A model generated the notes under the pieces. The model searched no databases. It was not told the DNA's origin and was given only the letters and a program-made list of their open reading frames with translations. From Boswellia sacra (Eukaryota > Streptophyta > Magnoliopsida > Sapindales > Burseraceae): 64,000 bases of DNA. Shown piece by piece: positions 10,783-21,206 of the stretch. A program made the translations under genes and the position numbers. Where the stretch lies: the NCBI GenBank assembly GCA_013180625.2, contig SNVD02015047.1:868001-932000 (forward strand), given 5' to 3'. Numbering within the stretch: position 1 is the stretch's first letter; the number at the start of each line of letters is the position of its first letter.

Positions 10783-11900
10783 TTTCAAAAGAAGAAGGAT
10801 AGATCCCTTCACATGCGTATCGATTATCAGACACTTAACAAGATTACCATCAAGAACAAGTACTCGATTCCACTCATTGCAGAGTTATTTGACCAACTTA
10901 GGAATGCTCGATACTTCACAAAGCTTGACTTGAGATCGGAGTAATATCAAGTAAGCATTGCTAAGGGTGATGAACCAAAGATAGCTTGTGTCAAAAGGTA
11001 TGGTGCTTACAAATTTCTAATCATGCCATTTGGTCTCACCAATGCACCCACTACATTTTGTACCCTCATGAATAAGCTTTTCCATCCCTACCTCGATCGA
11101 TTCATAGTGGTGTATTCAGATGACATTGTGGTTTATAGCATAACTCTTGAGGAGCATGTGCAACATCTCCAACAAGTCTTCCAAGTGCTTCGTGACAACG
11201 AACTCTATGTCAAGAAGGAAAAATGTTTCTTTACTCAACAAGAAGTAGAGTTCCTTGGCCACCGAATATGGGATGGGAAGCTTATGATGGACCAAGCGAA
11301 GGTGAAAGCCATTCGAGAATGGGAGCCTCAAACCAAAGTACCAGAACTAAGATCTTTTCTTGGGTTGGTAAACTACTTTCGACGGTTTATCAAGGGTTAC
11401 TCCACCAAAGTTGCCCCACTCACGGATCTTCTTAAGAAGAACCGCACATGGCACTGGTCCGAAAAGTGCCAACATGCCTTCGAAGAGTTGAAGAAAGCGA
11501 TATGCAAAGAACTGGTGTTGGTGGTACCAGACCACACTAAGCCATTCAAGATGCATACAGATGCCTCCGACTTTGCCATTAGGGGAGGTCTCATGCAAGA
11601 AGGGCACCCCATTACGTATGAGAGCCGCAAGCTCAATGACACGGAGCGGCGATACACAGTCCAAGAGAAGGAAATGACCGCCATCATCCATTGCCTACGG
11701 GTTTGGTGACATTACTTGCTTGGTTCCCACTTTGTCATCGAAACCGATAGTGTGGCTACAAGCTACTTCCAAACGCAAAAGAAGCTAAGCCCTAAGCAAG
11801 CATGATGGCAAGACTTCTTCGCTGAGTTGACTATAGGCTCGAGTACAAAGCGAGTAAGGCAAACGTTGTGGCCGATGCCCTAAGTCGCAAAGCGGGACTC
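10783..11900 (+). pseudogene. Ty3/Gypsy chromovirus RT and RNase H (5'-truncated)
   Basis: The element begins abruptly inside reverse transcriptase at [12 protein letters not shown], with Copia-1 gag on the other side. RT continues through [15 protein letters not shown], a stop in place of the Gly-Tyr after DLRS (about 10942), [18 protein letters not shown] and [11 protein letters not shown] (the Y-x-DD box). Then come the FLGHRI and [15 protein letters not shown] blocks and the RNase H blocks HTDASDFAI and [12 protein letters not shown] stop at 11707 and further lesions follow. Gag, protease and the 5' LTR are absent. Confidence 0.92.
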
Positions 11901-13300
11901 GCCACTTTGAGCGTAAGTCATCCACAAAGTGTGCTCATCGATCACATCAAACAAGGCCTAGAGCACGATCCCTTAGCCAAGAATCTCTTGAAGTTGGCAA
12001 GTGAGGGGAAGACACATCGCTTTTGACTTGACGAAGGCCTACTCCTCACAATCAAAAATCGCCTCTTCATGCCAAGATATGGAAACTGGCGGAAGGAGAT
12101 CATCAACGAGTGCCATGATTCTAAGTGGGCTGGTCATCCAGGTATGGCACGAACCCTTGCACTCATGCAAGATTCCTACTATTGGCCTCAAATGCGGGAA
12201 GACGTGGAGGGCTACATGAGGACTTGTCTTGCTATAACCCCTACCCATCGCGGAAAGGCCATGGCAAAGCGTCTCGATGGATTTCATTATGGCCTTGCCA
12301 AAATCCGAGGGATATGGAAGCATAATGGTGGTGGTTGATCGGTTTAGCAAATATGCCACCTTCATACTCGTTTCCACGGATTGCACCACGGATGAAGCCG
12401 CTTGAGCATTTCTCAAACACATAGTGAAGCTATAGGGATCCCACAAAACATCGTGAGTGATCGTGATCCTCGCTTCATCGATCGATTTTGGAAGGAGCTT
12501 TTCAATCTATTGGGAATGGATTTGAACTTCTCAACAAGCTTCCATCCTCAAACCGATGGGCAAACTGAGTGCATCAATGCCTTGCTCGAGTTGTCCTTAA
12601 GGCATTACGTGAGCGTTCACCAACATGATTGGGCAAAGTTGCTAGACGTTGCCTAATTCTCATACAACCTCCAAAGGAGCGAGGCGACGGGTAAGAGTCC
12701 CTTCAAGATTGTGACGAGACAACAACCAATGATTCCACATGCTATAGCCTCAACATATGGAGGAAAGAGTCCCGCGATCTAGAAGCTCACAAAGGAATGG
12801 GACGAACAAGCCGACATCAAGCGAGCATGCTTAGACAAGGCCGCGAAGAAAATGAAGAAATGGGCGAACACAAAGAGACGACACCTTGCATTTCAAGAAG
12901 GGGACTTGGTACTCATCAAGCTACTACCCCAACAATTCAAGTCACTTCGCAAAGTGCACAAGGGGTTAGTACGAAAATATGAAGGTCCCTTCCCCATTGT
13001 CAAGCGAGTGGGTGAAGTCTCCTACAAAATTCGATTGCCCCCTAACCTCAATATCCATCTGGTCTTCCATGTGAGTTTCCTCAAGTCTTATCACGAGGAC
13101 AAGGAATATCCAAGTAGAAGCGAGTCCAAAAGAGCACCCACTACCATCGTCACTGCATTCGATAAGGATGTGGAATACGTCCTTATGGACCGAGTGATAC
13201 GAAGGAGGGGAGTTCCACCATACAATGAATACTTGGTGAAGTGAAAAAACCTTCCGGACAACAAGGCTAGTTAGGAATGCGAAGATGACTTGTGGTAATT
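11901..13300 (+). pseudogene. Ty3/Gypsy integrase with chromodomain
   Basis: Integrase pieces in order are ECHDSKWAGHPGMARTL and YYWPQMREDV (zinc finger), then IVSDRDPRFIDRFW (second catalytic Asp), FHPQTDGQTE (catalytic Glu) and YNLQRSEATGKSPF. The GPY/F-type module KYEGPFPIVKRVGEVSYK is followed by a C-terminal chromodomain region (DRVIRRRGVPPYNEYLVK). The chromodomain identifies a chromovirus; the motif series looks like the Reina/Galadriel-type plant clades, which I cannot separate by eye. At least six stops or shifts make it dead. The segment between zinc finger and first Asp (about 12230-12400) is partly lost. Confidence 0.9.
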
Positions 13301-13369
13301 TGGCGAGCACATCCAACGCTACAAGGACGAGAGTGCGCCGACGACGTCGCGGAATTAGGTGGGGGAGGA

Positions 13370-13468
13370 TGTTACGACCCGCCCAATTTGCTTGCTAGTG
13401 GCCCAAAATGTGCACAAAGGCTTAGCCTGATTTCTAGAAGACATGCAAACCCAAGCCCACTGTCTTGG
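13370..13468 (+). repeat. Truncated 3' LTR of the Gypsy element
   Basis: The polypurine tract GGTGGGGGAGGA (13358-13369) is followed at once by TGTTACGACCC, a usual LTR start in plant chromoviruses. The LTR runs only about 100 bp before the sequence changes character near 13468. Confidence 0.65.
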
Positions 13469-13469
13469 G

Positions 13470-13485
13470 TTGGCTCTGATACCAA
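13470..13485 (-). other. PBS-like site in antisense (tRNA-iMet type)
   Basis: On the minus strand this reads TTGGTATCAGAGCCA, the usual plant retrotransposon primer-binding site complementary to initiator tRNA-Met. It points the same way as Copia-1, whose 5' end should lie here. The flank beyond (13486-13560) does not match the Copia-1 LTR at 2214-3435, so it may belong to another element. Confidence 0.5.
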
Positions 13486-13624
13486 GAGTGGGAGGCGGAG
13501 ATGAAAGGAGGAGATCGAGATGGGAGAGAGAGATTATAAATATCTTAAAAGATTATATTAATTTTGTGCAGTGCAGAGTAATGCGGTGATTTTTCTCTGC
13601 ATTAGGGAATATAATATTTATGAC
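13486..13624. other. Noncoding flank, interrupted by CACTA-B and continuing at 18432
   Basis: This piece and 18432-18560 become contiguous when CACTA-B and one GAC are removed. Both contain GCAGTGCAGAG, and the right-hand part ends GGGCTGCCAAACATGACC. It looks like a small, decayed noncoding repeat. No gene is seen. Confidence 0.4.
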
Positions 13625-14699
13625 CACTACAAGAAAAATGATTATATTTGGCGGTCTTAAAAGCGCTACCAATGGCACCGCGGTCGGTCAAACTGCCAAA
13701 TATGCATCTGACTATACTTGACGGTTTTTTATCGCCAAGTATAATAGGTTTAAAATTTAAAAATTAAAAAAAATATACTTGGCGGTTTTTTGCTGCCAAG
13801 TATAATAGTTTCAAAAATTAAAAAAAAATACTTGACAGTTTTTAACCGTCAAGTATTTAAAAAAATTAATATATATATAATAGGTATTTTAAAAAATTTA
13901 AGAAATTCATAATCTGTATCATTTGTCACATTAAACAAATTTCTCATAAAACTCCTAAGTTCCCAATGAAAGTAAAATAAGATAACAATTTTGGAATGTT
14001 AAATAAACTTTTTTATAATCAAGCAACACAATATTTGCCATTAAAAAGTCATGCTATCAGAAAGTAATTCTTTCTTGTATTTGAAGTCTCAACCATCAGC
14101 TGTTGGAGAGGTTGTCAGAGCATGCAAACTCAAAGATAAGAAAAAACTAATATACAGCTGATTACTTAATGTTTTCCAGTAATCACCTCCATAATTTGCC
14201 TTGAAATGATCAGCAACAAAGACTTACCAGGGTCGACCAAAGGAATGTTGCCATCTCCAATGCATTCTGCAAATAACAAATGCCCATCTGTCTATTATAA
14301 TCTAATGAAACTGGCAAAATTTCATCTGGCTGTAAAATTAATGATAGCATTGCAAAAAATAATAGTGCATAAAAACTGTCTATTATAATCTAATGATAGC
14401 AGTGCATAAAATAACAGGAGCATTTCAAAATTAATATTACTTGCAACTGGCCAAATGATTGCTGAGAGAAATGTTTCCACAGAGAAATATACAGATGCAT
14501 AAAATAAATAAATAAAATGATTTCACTATTTTAAGTTCAAAATATTTCATATTTATTCTTCCTTGACAACACAGACGCCATCCTGGTTGAACCAAATAGA
14601 TATTTAACTGAAAAGATGACAATGATATCAGCATCTTTCACCGAATCCTAGCCCCCAAGAAGCCAAAACAGACAGAACTGCCCAAGTTGGAAAGTTACC

Positions 14700-14872
14700 T
14701 TATGATCCATAGTAGCTGAGATACAGGAGTGGATGGTTGAGGTTGTCCAACAAGGACCAAAGCCAATGAGCTCTCTGCCTTTGGTGAGCCATAGTCATCA
14801 CCACTCAGTAGGTCCACTTTAGGATTAACTGCTACTAAAGGAGTTACGCCATTAGCAGCAGGAGGAGCAAAA
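14700..14872 (-). pseudogene. Captured TOM1-like (TOL) protein fragment
   Basis: The minus strand reads FAPPAANGVTPLVAVNPKVD, then LLSGDDYGSP, SSLALVLVGQPQPSTPVSQ, and then a stop. This low-complexity, Leu-Val-Pro-rich stretch resembles the tail after the GAT domain of plant TOM1-like proteins, ESCRT-0-type ubiquitin adaptors in endosomal sorting. It follows the HBS1 exon without an intron, so the two are fused in the copied sequence. The assignment rests on a short, poorly conserved tail and is tentative. Confidence 0.5.
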
Positions 14873-14991
14873 TTGAACTTAGTAATTTTGCTTCTTTTTC
14901 ATATTTGTGCATTTCTTTTTTGGGAGATACGTCCTGGAAGATACGGCAGTCTACCCGACAGTGTTGACTTTCCAGAATCAACATGGCCAAC
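14873..14991 (-). pseudogene. Captured HBS1-like GTPase exon with P-loop
   Basis: After a TAG acceptor the minus strand reads VGHVDSGKSTLSGRLPYLPG, then RISQKKEMHKYEKEAK. The G1 motif GHVDSGKS and the following MHKYEKEA block are diagnostic for translational GTPases of the EF1A/eRF3/HBS1 group; the neighbouring exons point to HBS1, the ribosome-rescue partner of Pelota. The switch regions and later G motifs (DxxGH, NKMD) are absent because the sequence jumps to the TOL-like fragment. Confidence 0.8.
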
Positions 14992-15093
14992 CTAAATTAC
15001 ATTAAATGAGTACACATCGCAGATTTGATCAAATAGGAATATGAAAGTTTGACTTCTTGCAACATAAAACTAAGAATTTAGTAGTTAATTTAC

Positions 15094-15593
15094 TATTGCA
15101 AGATTTAGTTGAGTCAATCTATCTCCAGCTTTGTCCTGAAGCATCCATTTTTTTGGTTCATACTATGCATGTCAATTCATTCTTCTAGCATTTGCACTAG
15201 TTGAATCTCCAGATTTAAGTGTCAATGATGTTTCTTCAAATTACTAGCATGACTAAGCGGTTGAGCTACATTAGCTGAAGAACTGCTGCTAACCTGTGTA
15301 TCACTTAAATGTTTGTTAACTGTGCCCTCACTATTACGAGTAACCCCCTCTACACTATCATGTCTGTCTTTTGCCTTTGCTGTAGGAGAGCTACCTAAAT
15401 TTCTAGAACTTACTTCTACGACTCTTAGAATGCATGCTCTCATCCATTCTATCTTGCTTGTCTTTTGGCTTGTCTTTCGGCACTAAAGCATTTGTGCCAT
15501 CATATTTTTTTGCCCTTATTTTCTTATCAACTGTGCCATTTTTCTCAGACAAGCTTGGTGAAACTCTGGAAGTTTTCACATCCGGTGAATTGC
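15094..15593 (-). pseudogene. Captured HBS1-like exon (linker region)
   Basis: The exon starts after an AG acceptor (15595-15594) with NSPDVKTSRVSPSLSEKNG. It contains SSRNLGSSPTAKAKDR and TQVSSSSSANVAQPLSHA, and ends LTQLNLAI before a GT donor (15093-15092). LTQLNLAIVGHVDSGKS is continuous across the intron into the P-loop exon. That splice phase and the Ser-rich linker fit plant HBS1-like proteins. A frameshift near 15420 and stops near 15225 and 15130 inactivate it. Confidence 0.72.
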
Positions 15594-15902
15594 CTACAAT
15601 TCAAAGGCAATAAAACACGAGAATAAAGCTAAACTTCAATAACAGCAGCATTTTAAGAGAACTGCAAAATCATAAGACATGAGTGTGCACACATTCACAT
15701 AAAATTCAAGCACACAAGAATAGTACTGCAAGGCTGTGCCCATCAATGATAATCATTATAGAAAGAAATACGCCATAATATTTAAGCCGCAAAACAGCAG
15801 CACTAGAGTTCCCTATAGGTCTAAATCTAATAGCATTGACAGATTAATTTCCTTGGAAATGGAGTTCTAAAGACATATTAGAACATAACCAGTAAAGGGT
15901 AC

Positions 15903-16033
15903 CTTTTGAACCAATTTTGGAGGAACGCAGTCCATTAGAAACCAAATCATCTGGTGATGGAACATCAAACTTAAAAGGGGCTGTATCATCACAAATGTAA
16001 GGACAAAAATCAGAATGTATAAATCTATAACAA
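15903..16033 (-). pseudogene. Captured HBS1-like exon (KFDVPSPDD region)
   Basis: The minus strand reads DDTAPFKFDVPSPDDLVSNG, then LRSSKIGSK, ending at a GT donor (15902-15901). The FKFDVPSPDDLV motif is the conserved segment upstream of the GTPase linker in plant HBS1-like proteins. It is the 5'-most exon I can place in the captured block and is separated from the next by an intron of about 310 bp with proper borders. Intron retention shows capture from DNA and not from mRNA. Confidence 0.72.
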
Positions 16034-18590
16034 TTTCAAGAAGCAAATAGACATCCACTAGAAAATACTAAAAACTTATGAACATAAAAAATTAAAAAAT
16101 GTTGTTGTAATCACACAAACTAAATGATGCTCAAGTGAAACCACCGCTGCTCCAAATTTCTTTGCCAAAACCTATACAAGAATACATTATCTGTACGTAA
16201 TTCTTCTTCAAATTATTGACACTAATCATAAGAACAATTAATTCAATTTTGTAATGTACAAACAAAATCCTATTGAGTCAATGAGTGCAAAGATCGGACA
16301 CTAACTGATTAATTTAACCAGTTCTTTCTTTAATCCTCTGTTATTAGTTTAGTGTCTGGAATGCTCTCTTATTTCTTTGTAATCCTGCCACCTAGCAAGC
16401 TGTAGGTTTATTTCTAGAATTCTCTAATCTGGACCAGATGTCCTCTCTCTACTGGTTGTAAACATACCATATAAACTCTTCATTCTGAGCTTTGTCATTT
16501 CTTTTCTTCTAAATTTCAGTAATCCTAAGTATGAGTTACCATACAAAAACAATTGAAAATTTGTTTTAATTCACAAACTAATCAAATTTTGACACATCAG
16601 AAATATAAATTTGAAATTGAGGCCATCAGCGGTATGCTTATACAATTCAACACATATTTGGCATAAAAGTTTAGAAACTGAAACTGAAACTTACACTGAG
16701 ATAATCATTTGTAATTCCGTTGCAAGCAGATTCACCACAAATTTTCAAAAAAAAAAAAGGTCCCTTCCCCGAAGCTTGAAAGTAGTCAAGGAATTCATAG
16801 TAGCGCTGCTGAGATCGACGGTGATCCTACAATCGACAACACCATGCTCATGCACGTAAACTTATAACTCTATCAGGATCAAATTTTCTACAAACTTCAA
16901 TTCATCTATTGCTCATCGTGTGGCTAAAGCATTCAATGAATTTACACTTCAAACTTTATTGCCTAATTTACATTATTGAACTATCAATTAATTTAGTCTA
17001 GAAAGATAAACTCATTATAATAAGTTTTATAGAGAGGATGAGAGAATACATAAGGAGAGAAATGATCGAGAGTCTGATTGAACCGGTGTTCTTTGGTGGT
17101 CAAGTAATTGCTGCTGTCGGTGGAGCTGTGAACCGTCGTACGCGGAGGCAGATATCCATGGGAGAGACTACAGAGCATCGAGAACAAGAAAGATCAAAGC
17201 CAAACTAAACGATCAAGTTTGCGAATTTCATTAACACCATAAAACACTATTCCCACTTATGACCCTGTTAATTAATATTTCAGCAATTCATCAAACCCAT
17301 AAAAATCAAATATGAACAGAAAAATAAAGTCAAGATTCAAAGATCAAGTCGGCGATTTAATTATAAAAGTCAATACCTAAAGGATCCATAAAAAAAATCC
17401 CAATATGAGCACATATCTCTTAAGGGCGTGCTTCCTTGCCACAGCAGCCGTTGCCGTGATCCAACCAATGGCCCCCGTGATGGCGACAAAGAAAGGCCAC
17501 CAGCAGCCCTATAAATAGCCCCAATACCAAGGCCAGCCGCAAGTTGTTTAGCAAATCATCAAAATCCCTCACATACACCAACCGGCTTTCGAACTCAGCA
17601 TAAATCAACCCAAGAACGCCCAACGAGTTTCCATACCATCGACCTACTTGCCCACCAAAGTTGAAAATGTGGCTAATCTGGAACCATATAAAATTGAAAC
17701 AACATTTTAGGGTTGGTTGTTTGATGATTTGGGGCTGGGCATGGCGATTGCAGTTGGTGATGTGGTGACAGATGCAAGGTGCCCAAACAATGTAGGCTAT
17801 GGCGGTGTTGGTGCTATGCCGGTGTTGGTGGAATGGAAGAAATTGATGGAGGTGGTAGTGGCGGCAGACAATAAGAAAAAGAACATCGATCTTCATTTTT
17901 TATTTTGCCCTTCTTTCAACCAAAACGACGTAGTTTTAGATGTACAGTTTCTTCATTAATTTTCACTTTCTTACTTTGTTAATTTTAAATTTTAATGAGT
18001 AACTTTTTAAACATAAAATTATATTATTTAACAATGATTTTTTATATATTCCTAATTCATAAGTTTTTTAAATAAATAAATAATTAATTCATTTCCTTAA
18101 CTTCCAAATTTTTACATTATTTTATTTATTTCTTTAAAATTTTGTTTAAAAATTTATATTTACCAATGAATTAAAATTTATTTCTTATTTCAAAAAAAAA
18201 TTAATTACATGTTATTTATTTTAAAATTTTGTATATTATTATATTTCTGTGCATACTTGTCACTGTCTAAAAATGTGATAAATATATAATAAAGTATAAA
18301 AAAGAGTGACAATTATGAAGGAAATGTAGGTTTGACTTCTAGATCAGTGTTATATTTCTCACTTTTTTTAAAACCCGCCAAATAAAAAAATTGTAAAAGT
18401 GACAAATATTTAAAAAATTCTTGTAGTGGACATTAAATTTTGCATTGTATTATTTACTGCAGTGCAGAGTTTGTTCCAAACGCAAGAATTGTATAAATTA
18501 ATACAGTACAAAGTTTTTGTACAATACAGTGCGGGCTGCCAAACATGACCTTAGTGTAATAATTGATTTTCAATGGCTTAATACACATGC

Positions 18591-18877
18591 CACTTTAAAT
18601 AAATTTATTACGGGCAATATATTTATGCTTTTGTAAATATTATATTTAATAGCAACTAGTTTTATTCCGTTAAAAGTTATTTTTATAGCAATTTTTATTT
18701 ATTGCTTTTAAAGTAAGAATATTATGCATATTTAACGGCAAATCATAAAATTATGCTTTCAGAGATATGATTTAATAGCAAAGATATTTAACAAGTCATC
18801 TTTTTCAATTTTTAAAAGCATTTAATTATTATATGCCGTAAAAACTCTTTCGTGAAAAGTCTATTTTGTTGTAGTGT
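18591..18877. mobile_element. Degenerate CACTA-like end / small CACTA MITE
   Basis: The right end reads ATTTTGTTGTAGTG, a good CACTA terminus, preceded by TATGCCGTAAAAACTC. A possible left end CACTTTAAATAAATTTATT is followed by TACGGGCAATATATTTATGC, which mirrors the right-hand subterminal sequence. I cannot find a matching 3-bp duplication, so the left border is tentative. Confidence 0.35.
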
Positions 18878-19466
18878 CAAGCATCATTTGTCAAAATTAT
18901 TCTTGTATTCTATTTCTCAAGCTCCAATGCTCCGTGTATATATTTTATTTCACTAAAATTTATTAAACAAATTTTCTGCGCACAATAGTTGTGATTTCCA
19001 CAACGCGTGCTGGTTAGAAAAAGTTAAAAAAAAAAAAAATCCTTTCCTGAAGACTGTAATGAAGATTTTTACCTGTGCGGATAAAATATATCTTGAACGG
19101 TATTTTTATATCTTAATCTTATTTCAAAGGATTGATGATCTTCGCTACATAGTAGAGAGGGACAACATTCTGCATAATATATATGAGATTAGTTGATACA
19201 ACTTTATTCCCCTAGAGCTTCTGCTTCCTTAAAGAAGCGCTTACATTCACAAGTCTGTTGCGAAAAAGTGACATTATGTATTTTATATAGAACGGCGTGT
19301 AGCATGACGACAGTATTCGAGATGCCATGCTTTCCTTTATTTCCTGCAAAAACATAAGAATAATACAATAAATATTAAGAAAAATCTATTCTAATTTGCT
19401 TCAAGCCCGGAAGTTATAAGGCACCTTTCTAGGTCGTAGAATTCGTCGGCGAGGGCAGAGGAGATT

Positions 19467-20288
19467 CTAGTTCTTCTTCTGTTGCCAGTCGTTGTGGTGT
19501 CGCTTGCCTTTTCCGTGGCCTTGACGAAGATGACTCTGGCTGGCTGTGAAATAGAACTTATCTTTCTCGTACCTAAAATTACAACTGGGTGAAATAACTC
19601 TCCCTCCTTGTCTTCCATCGCAGCATTTTGGAATTAACGCTGTGGCATTGCTCAGGCAATCATTGCACTGCTGCTTAGACAAATCAGGAGTGCACTGCAC
19701 AAGTGCATATATTGGTTGAGGTATTGTTCTGGTTGCATCTCCTGTTGCAAACTTAAGAGAATCACCACTTGCTGCTTGTTGTCTAAGGCTATCCAACAAC
19801 TCCTTCAATTTCTGATTGAAATTTTCTTGCGACCCCGTGACATTAGTCGGATTATACATCCAAAAATAAGGCCCAAATTCCATATTGCCAAAGAAGTACC
19901 GGCTTGAGTACCTAAACATGCAATAATCGTACCATATAACAGCCTCTTTCTGGTTGGGACAAAGTTTTGGGAGCACAAGAGTAGAATTTTTGATGCAACT
20001 ACGGCAACTGTCTGGCCGAACATCGCCTCTACAAAGTGCCATTGCATTAACTGTATCAGGGTCTTTACCAAACGAGCCTCTGTAAAACCCCTGATTGATT
20101 TTCTTTATAGAGGAAAAGGAGGAGATCAGGTTTTTGAGGTTTTTTTCGTAGATACTACTTGCAGTGAAGTTCCCTTGTTCGCTAAGACAGAAGTGTTCCA
20201 ATTTTTCTTGCTGGGCATTGATGGAACAGAGAGCAGCTAGGTGTATGACAATAGAACACAAGAAGAATTGCCATCTTGAAGAAACCAT
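19467..20288 (-). CDS. Secreted cysteine-rich repeat (DUF26/Gnk2) protein, CRRSP-like
   Basis: This 273-codon frame is open from a good start. Residues 1-25 form a signal peptide (hydrophobic FFLCSIVIHLAAL, then NAQQ). Two DUF26 (stress-antifungal/Gnk2) domains follow, each with the C-X8-C-X2-C signature: Cys86-Cys95-Cys98 and Cys199-Cys208-Cys211. The C-terminus is a short basic tail (KGKRHHNDWQQKKN) instead of the transmembrane and kinase parts of a CRK receptor. It therefore reads as a secreted CRRSP or as the ectodomain left from a truncated CRK. Such proteins act in the apoplast in defence or at plasmodesmata. A TATAAAT box lies about 44 nt upstream of the ATG. The CRK kinase pseudogene at 24.8-28 kb is on the same strand but upstream, so the two are separate members of a local cluster. 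The basic tail may be out of frame relative to the parent gene. Confidence 0.82.
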   Translation of the reverse strand: MVSSRWQFFLCSIVIHLAALCSINAQQEKLEHFCLSEQGNFTASSIYEKNLKNLISSFSSIKKINQGFYRGSFGKDPDTVNAMALCRGDVRPDSCRSCIKNSTLVLPKLCPNQKEAVIWYDYCMFRYSSRYFFGNMEFGPYFWMYNPTNVTGSQENFNQKLKELLDSLRQQAASGDSLKFATGDATRTIPQPIYALVQCTPDLSKQQCNDCLSNATALIPKCCDGRQGGRVISPSCNFRYEKDKFYFTASQSHLRQGHGKGKRHHNDWQQKKN

Positions 20289-20330
20289 TGTTGTAGACTT
20301 GTAGTCTCACTCACCAACATGTTCTGCCCT

Positions 20331-20337
20331 ATTTATA
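20331..20337 (-). promoter_or_regulatory. TATA box of the DUF26 gene
   Basis: TATAAAT on the minus strand, 44-50 nt before the ATG at 20288, would place the transcript start roughly 15-20 nt before the start codon. The upstream DNA has no competing ATG in that short leader. Confidence 0.55.
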
Positions 20338-20967
20338 TTGCCAAAATTAGGGATCTTTCTACTGTGAAGTAATCAGTGAGCCTTTTGAGAAGTGAATGCT
20401 GACATAAGCACATAATACACAGAATTGCGTATGTTAAATTAATCATTTTACTTGTCCTATATAACTTATGGATAAATATCAACAGAGAGATAAAGATCAA
20501 TTTTGAAAATATCAGGGGAGTGTCTAAATTGAAGTCAACTTGAAAGAAATCAGCGATGATAACCTTCACTAAACATAAACTTTAGTAAGAACCAATAAAT
20601 ATAAAGTTCTATGGTAATGCAAAACTCCCCTCAAATCTCAGTCCATGCGGCTTGACTAGAACTTCCACTTGCTAAGTTCTATCATGCTGCTTCCATAATT
20701 AATTGTCCACTTACGAATTAATGCTATATAAAGCTTTAAATTATAAAAACAATGTATACATAGTGATTCAATGAACGTCAATATGTAATAATGTTTATCT
20801 CTAATATATATTTGTTTAATTAAGACGCATATAAAATTAAACTAAGTAAAACAATTTCTTAATTATTATGTTATTTTAAACGCTTGTGAACCTTATTAGC
20901 TGAAAAGGAAAGAAATAATAATGGTAACAAAGATTAAAAGACCAGGGTTGTCCACAGCCAAGGTGGA

Positions 20968-21206
20968 GAGTGTTTCTGCACTGGAAACGTCCCCCATTGC
21001 ACTAAACAAAAAGTAAGAAAGCCAGTTCTCACCACCATTAAATCGGTGAGTGTTTCTGCACTGGAAAGGTCCCACATTGCACTAACCAAAAAGAAAGAAA
21101 TCTAGTTCTCACCACCATTACATCGGTGAGTTTTCTGCACCGAAAATGTCCCACATTGCACTAACCAAAAAGAAAGAAAGCGAGTTCTCACCACCATTAT
21201 ATCGGT
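20968..21206. repeat. 80-bp minisatellite, three tandem copies
   Basis: Units are 20968-21047, 21048-21127 and 21128-21206. Each contains GTTTCTGCACTGGAAA (or a close variant), CCCACATTGCACTAA and TTCTCACCACCATTA, and ends ATCGGT. The copies differ at a handful of positions. The array lies about 680 bp upstream of the DUF26 gene start. Confidence 0.92.

Larger units (their letters stand above)
13625..18428. mobile_element. CACTA-B: gene-carrying CACTA transposon
   Basis: The element starts CACTACAAGAAAAATG and ends TTCTTGTAGTG, flanked by the exact 3-bp duplication GAC (13622-13624 and 18429-18431). Its subterminal repeats (TTGGCGGTTTTT, CGCCAAGTATA, 13650-13850) differ from those of CACTA-A and CACTA-C, so it is a different subfamily. 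No transposase is seen. On the minus strand, 16033-14700 carries exons of an HBS1-like GTPase followed directly by a TOM1-like fragment. The rest, including 16.1-18.3 kb, is AT-rich and shows nothing I recognise. Confidence 0.92.

Noticed and set aside
11347..11691. 114- and 96-codon minus-strand frames over the Gypsy RT/RNase H
   Set aside because: Antisense shadows of the clear plus-strand RT and RNase H.
12039..12446. 135-codon minus-strand frame over Gypsy integrase
   Set aside because: Antisense shadow of the integrase region; no motif of its own.
17420..17896. 158-codon minus-strand frame in CACTA-B
   Set aside because: It has one hydrophobic stretch and His-rich composition, but no family motif; the opposite strand is similarly open. 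It could be another captured piece, but I cannot support it.
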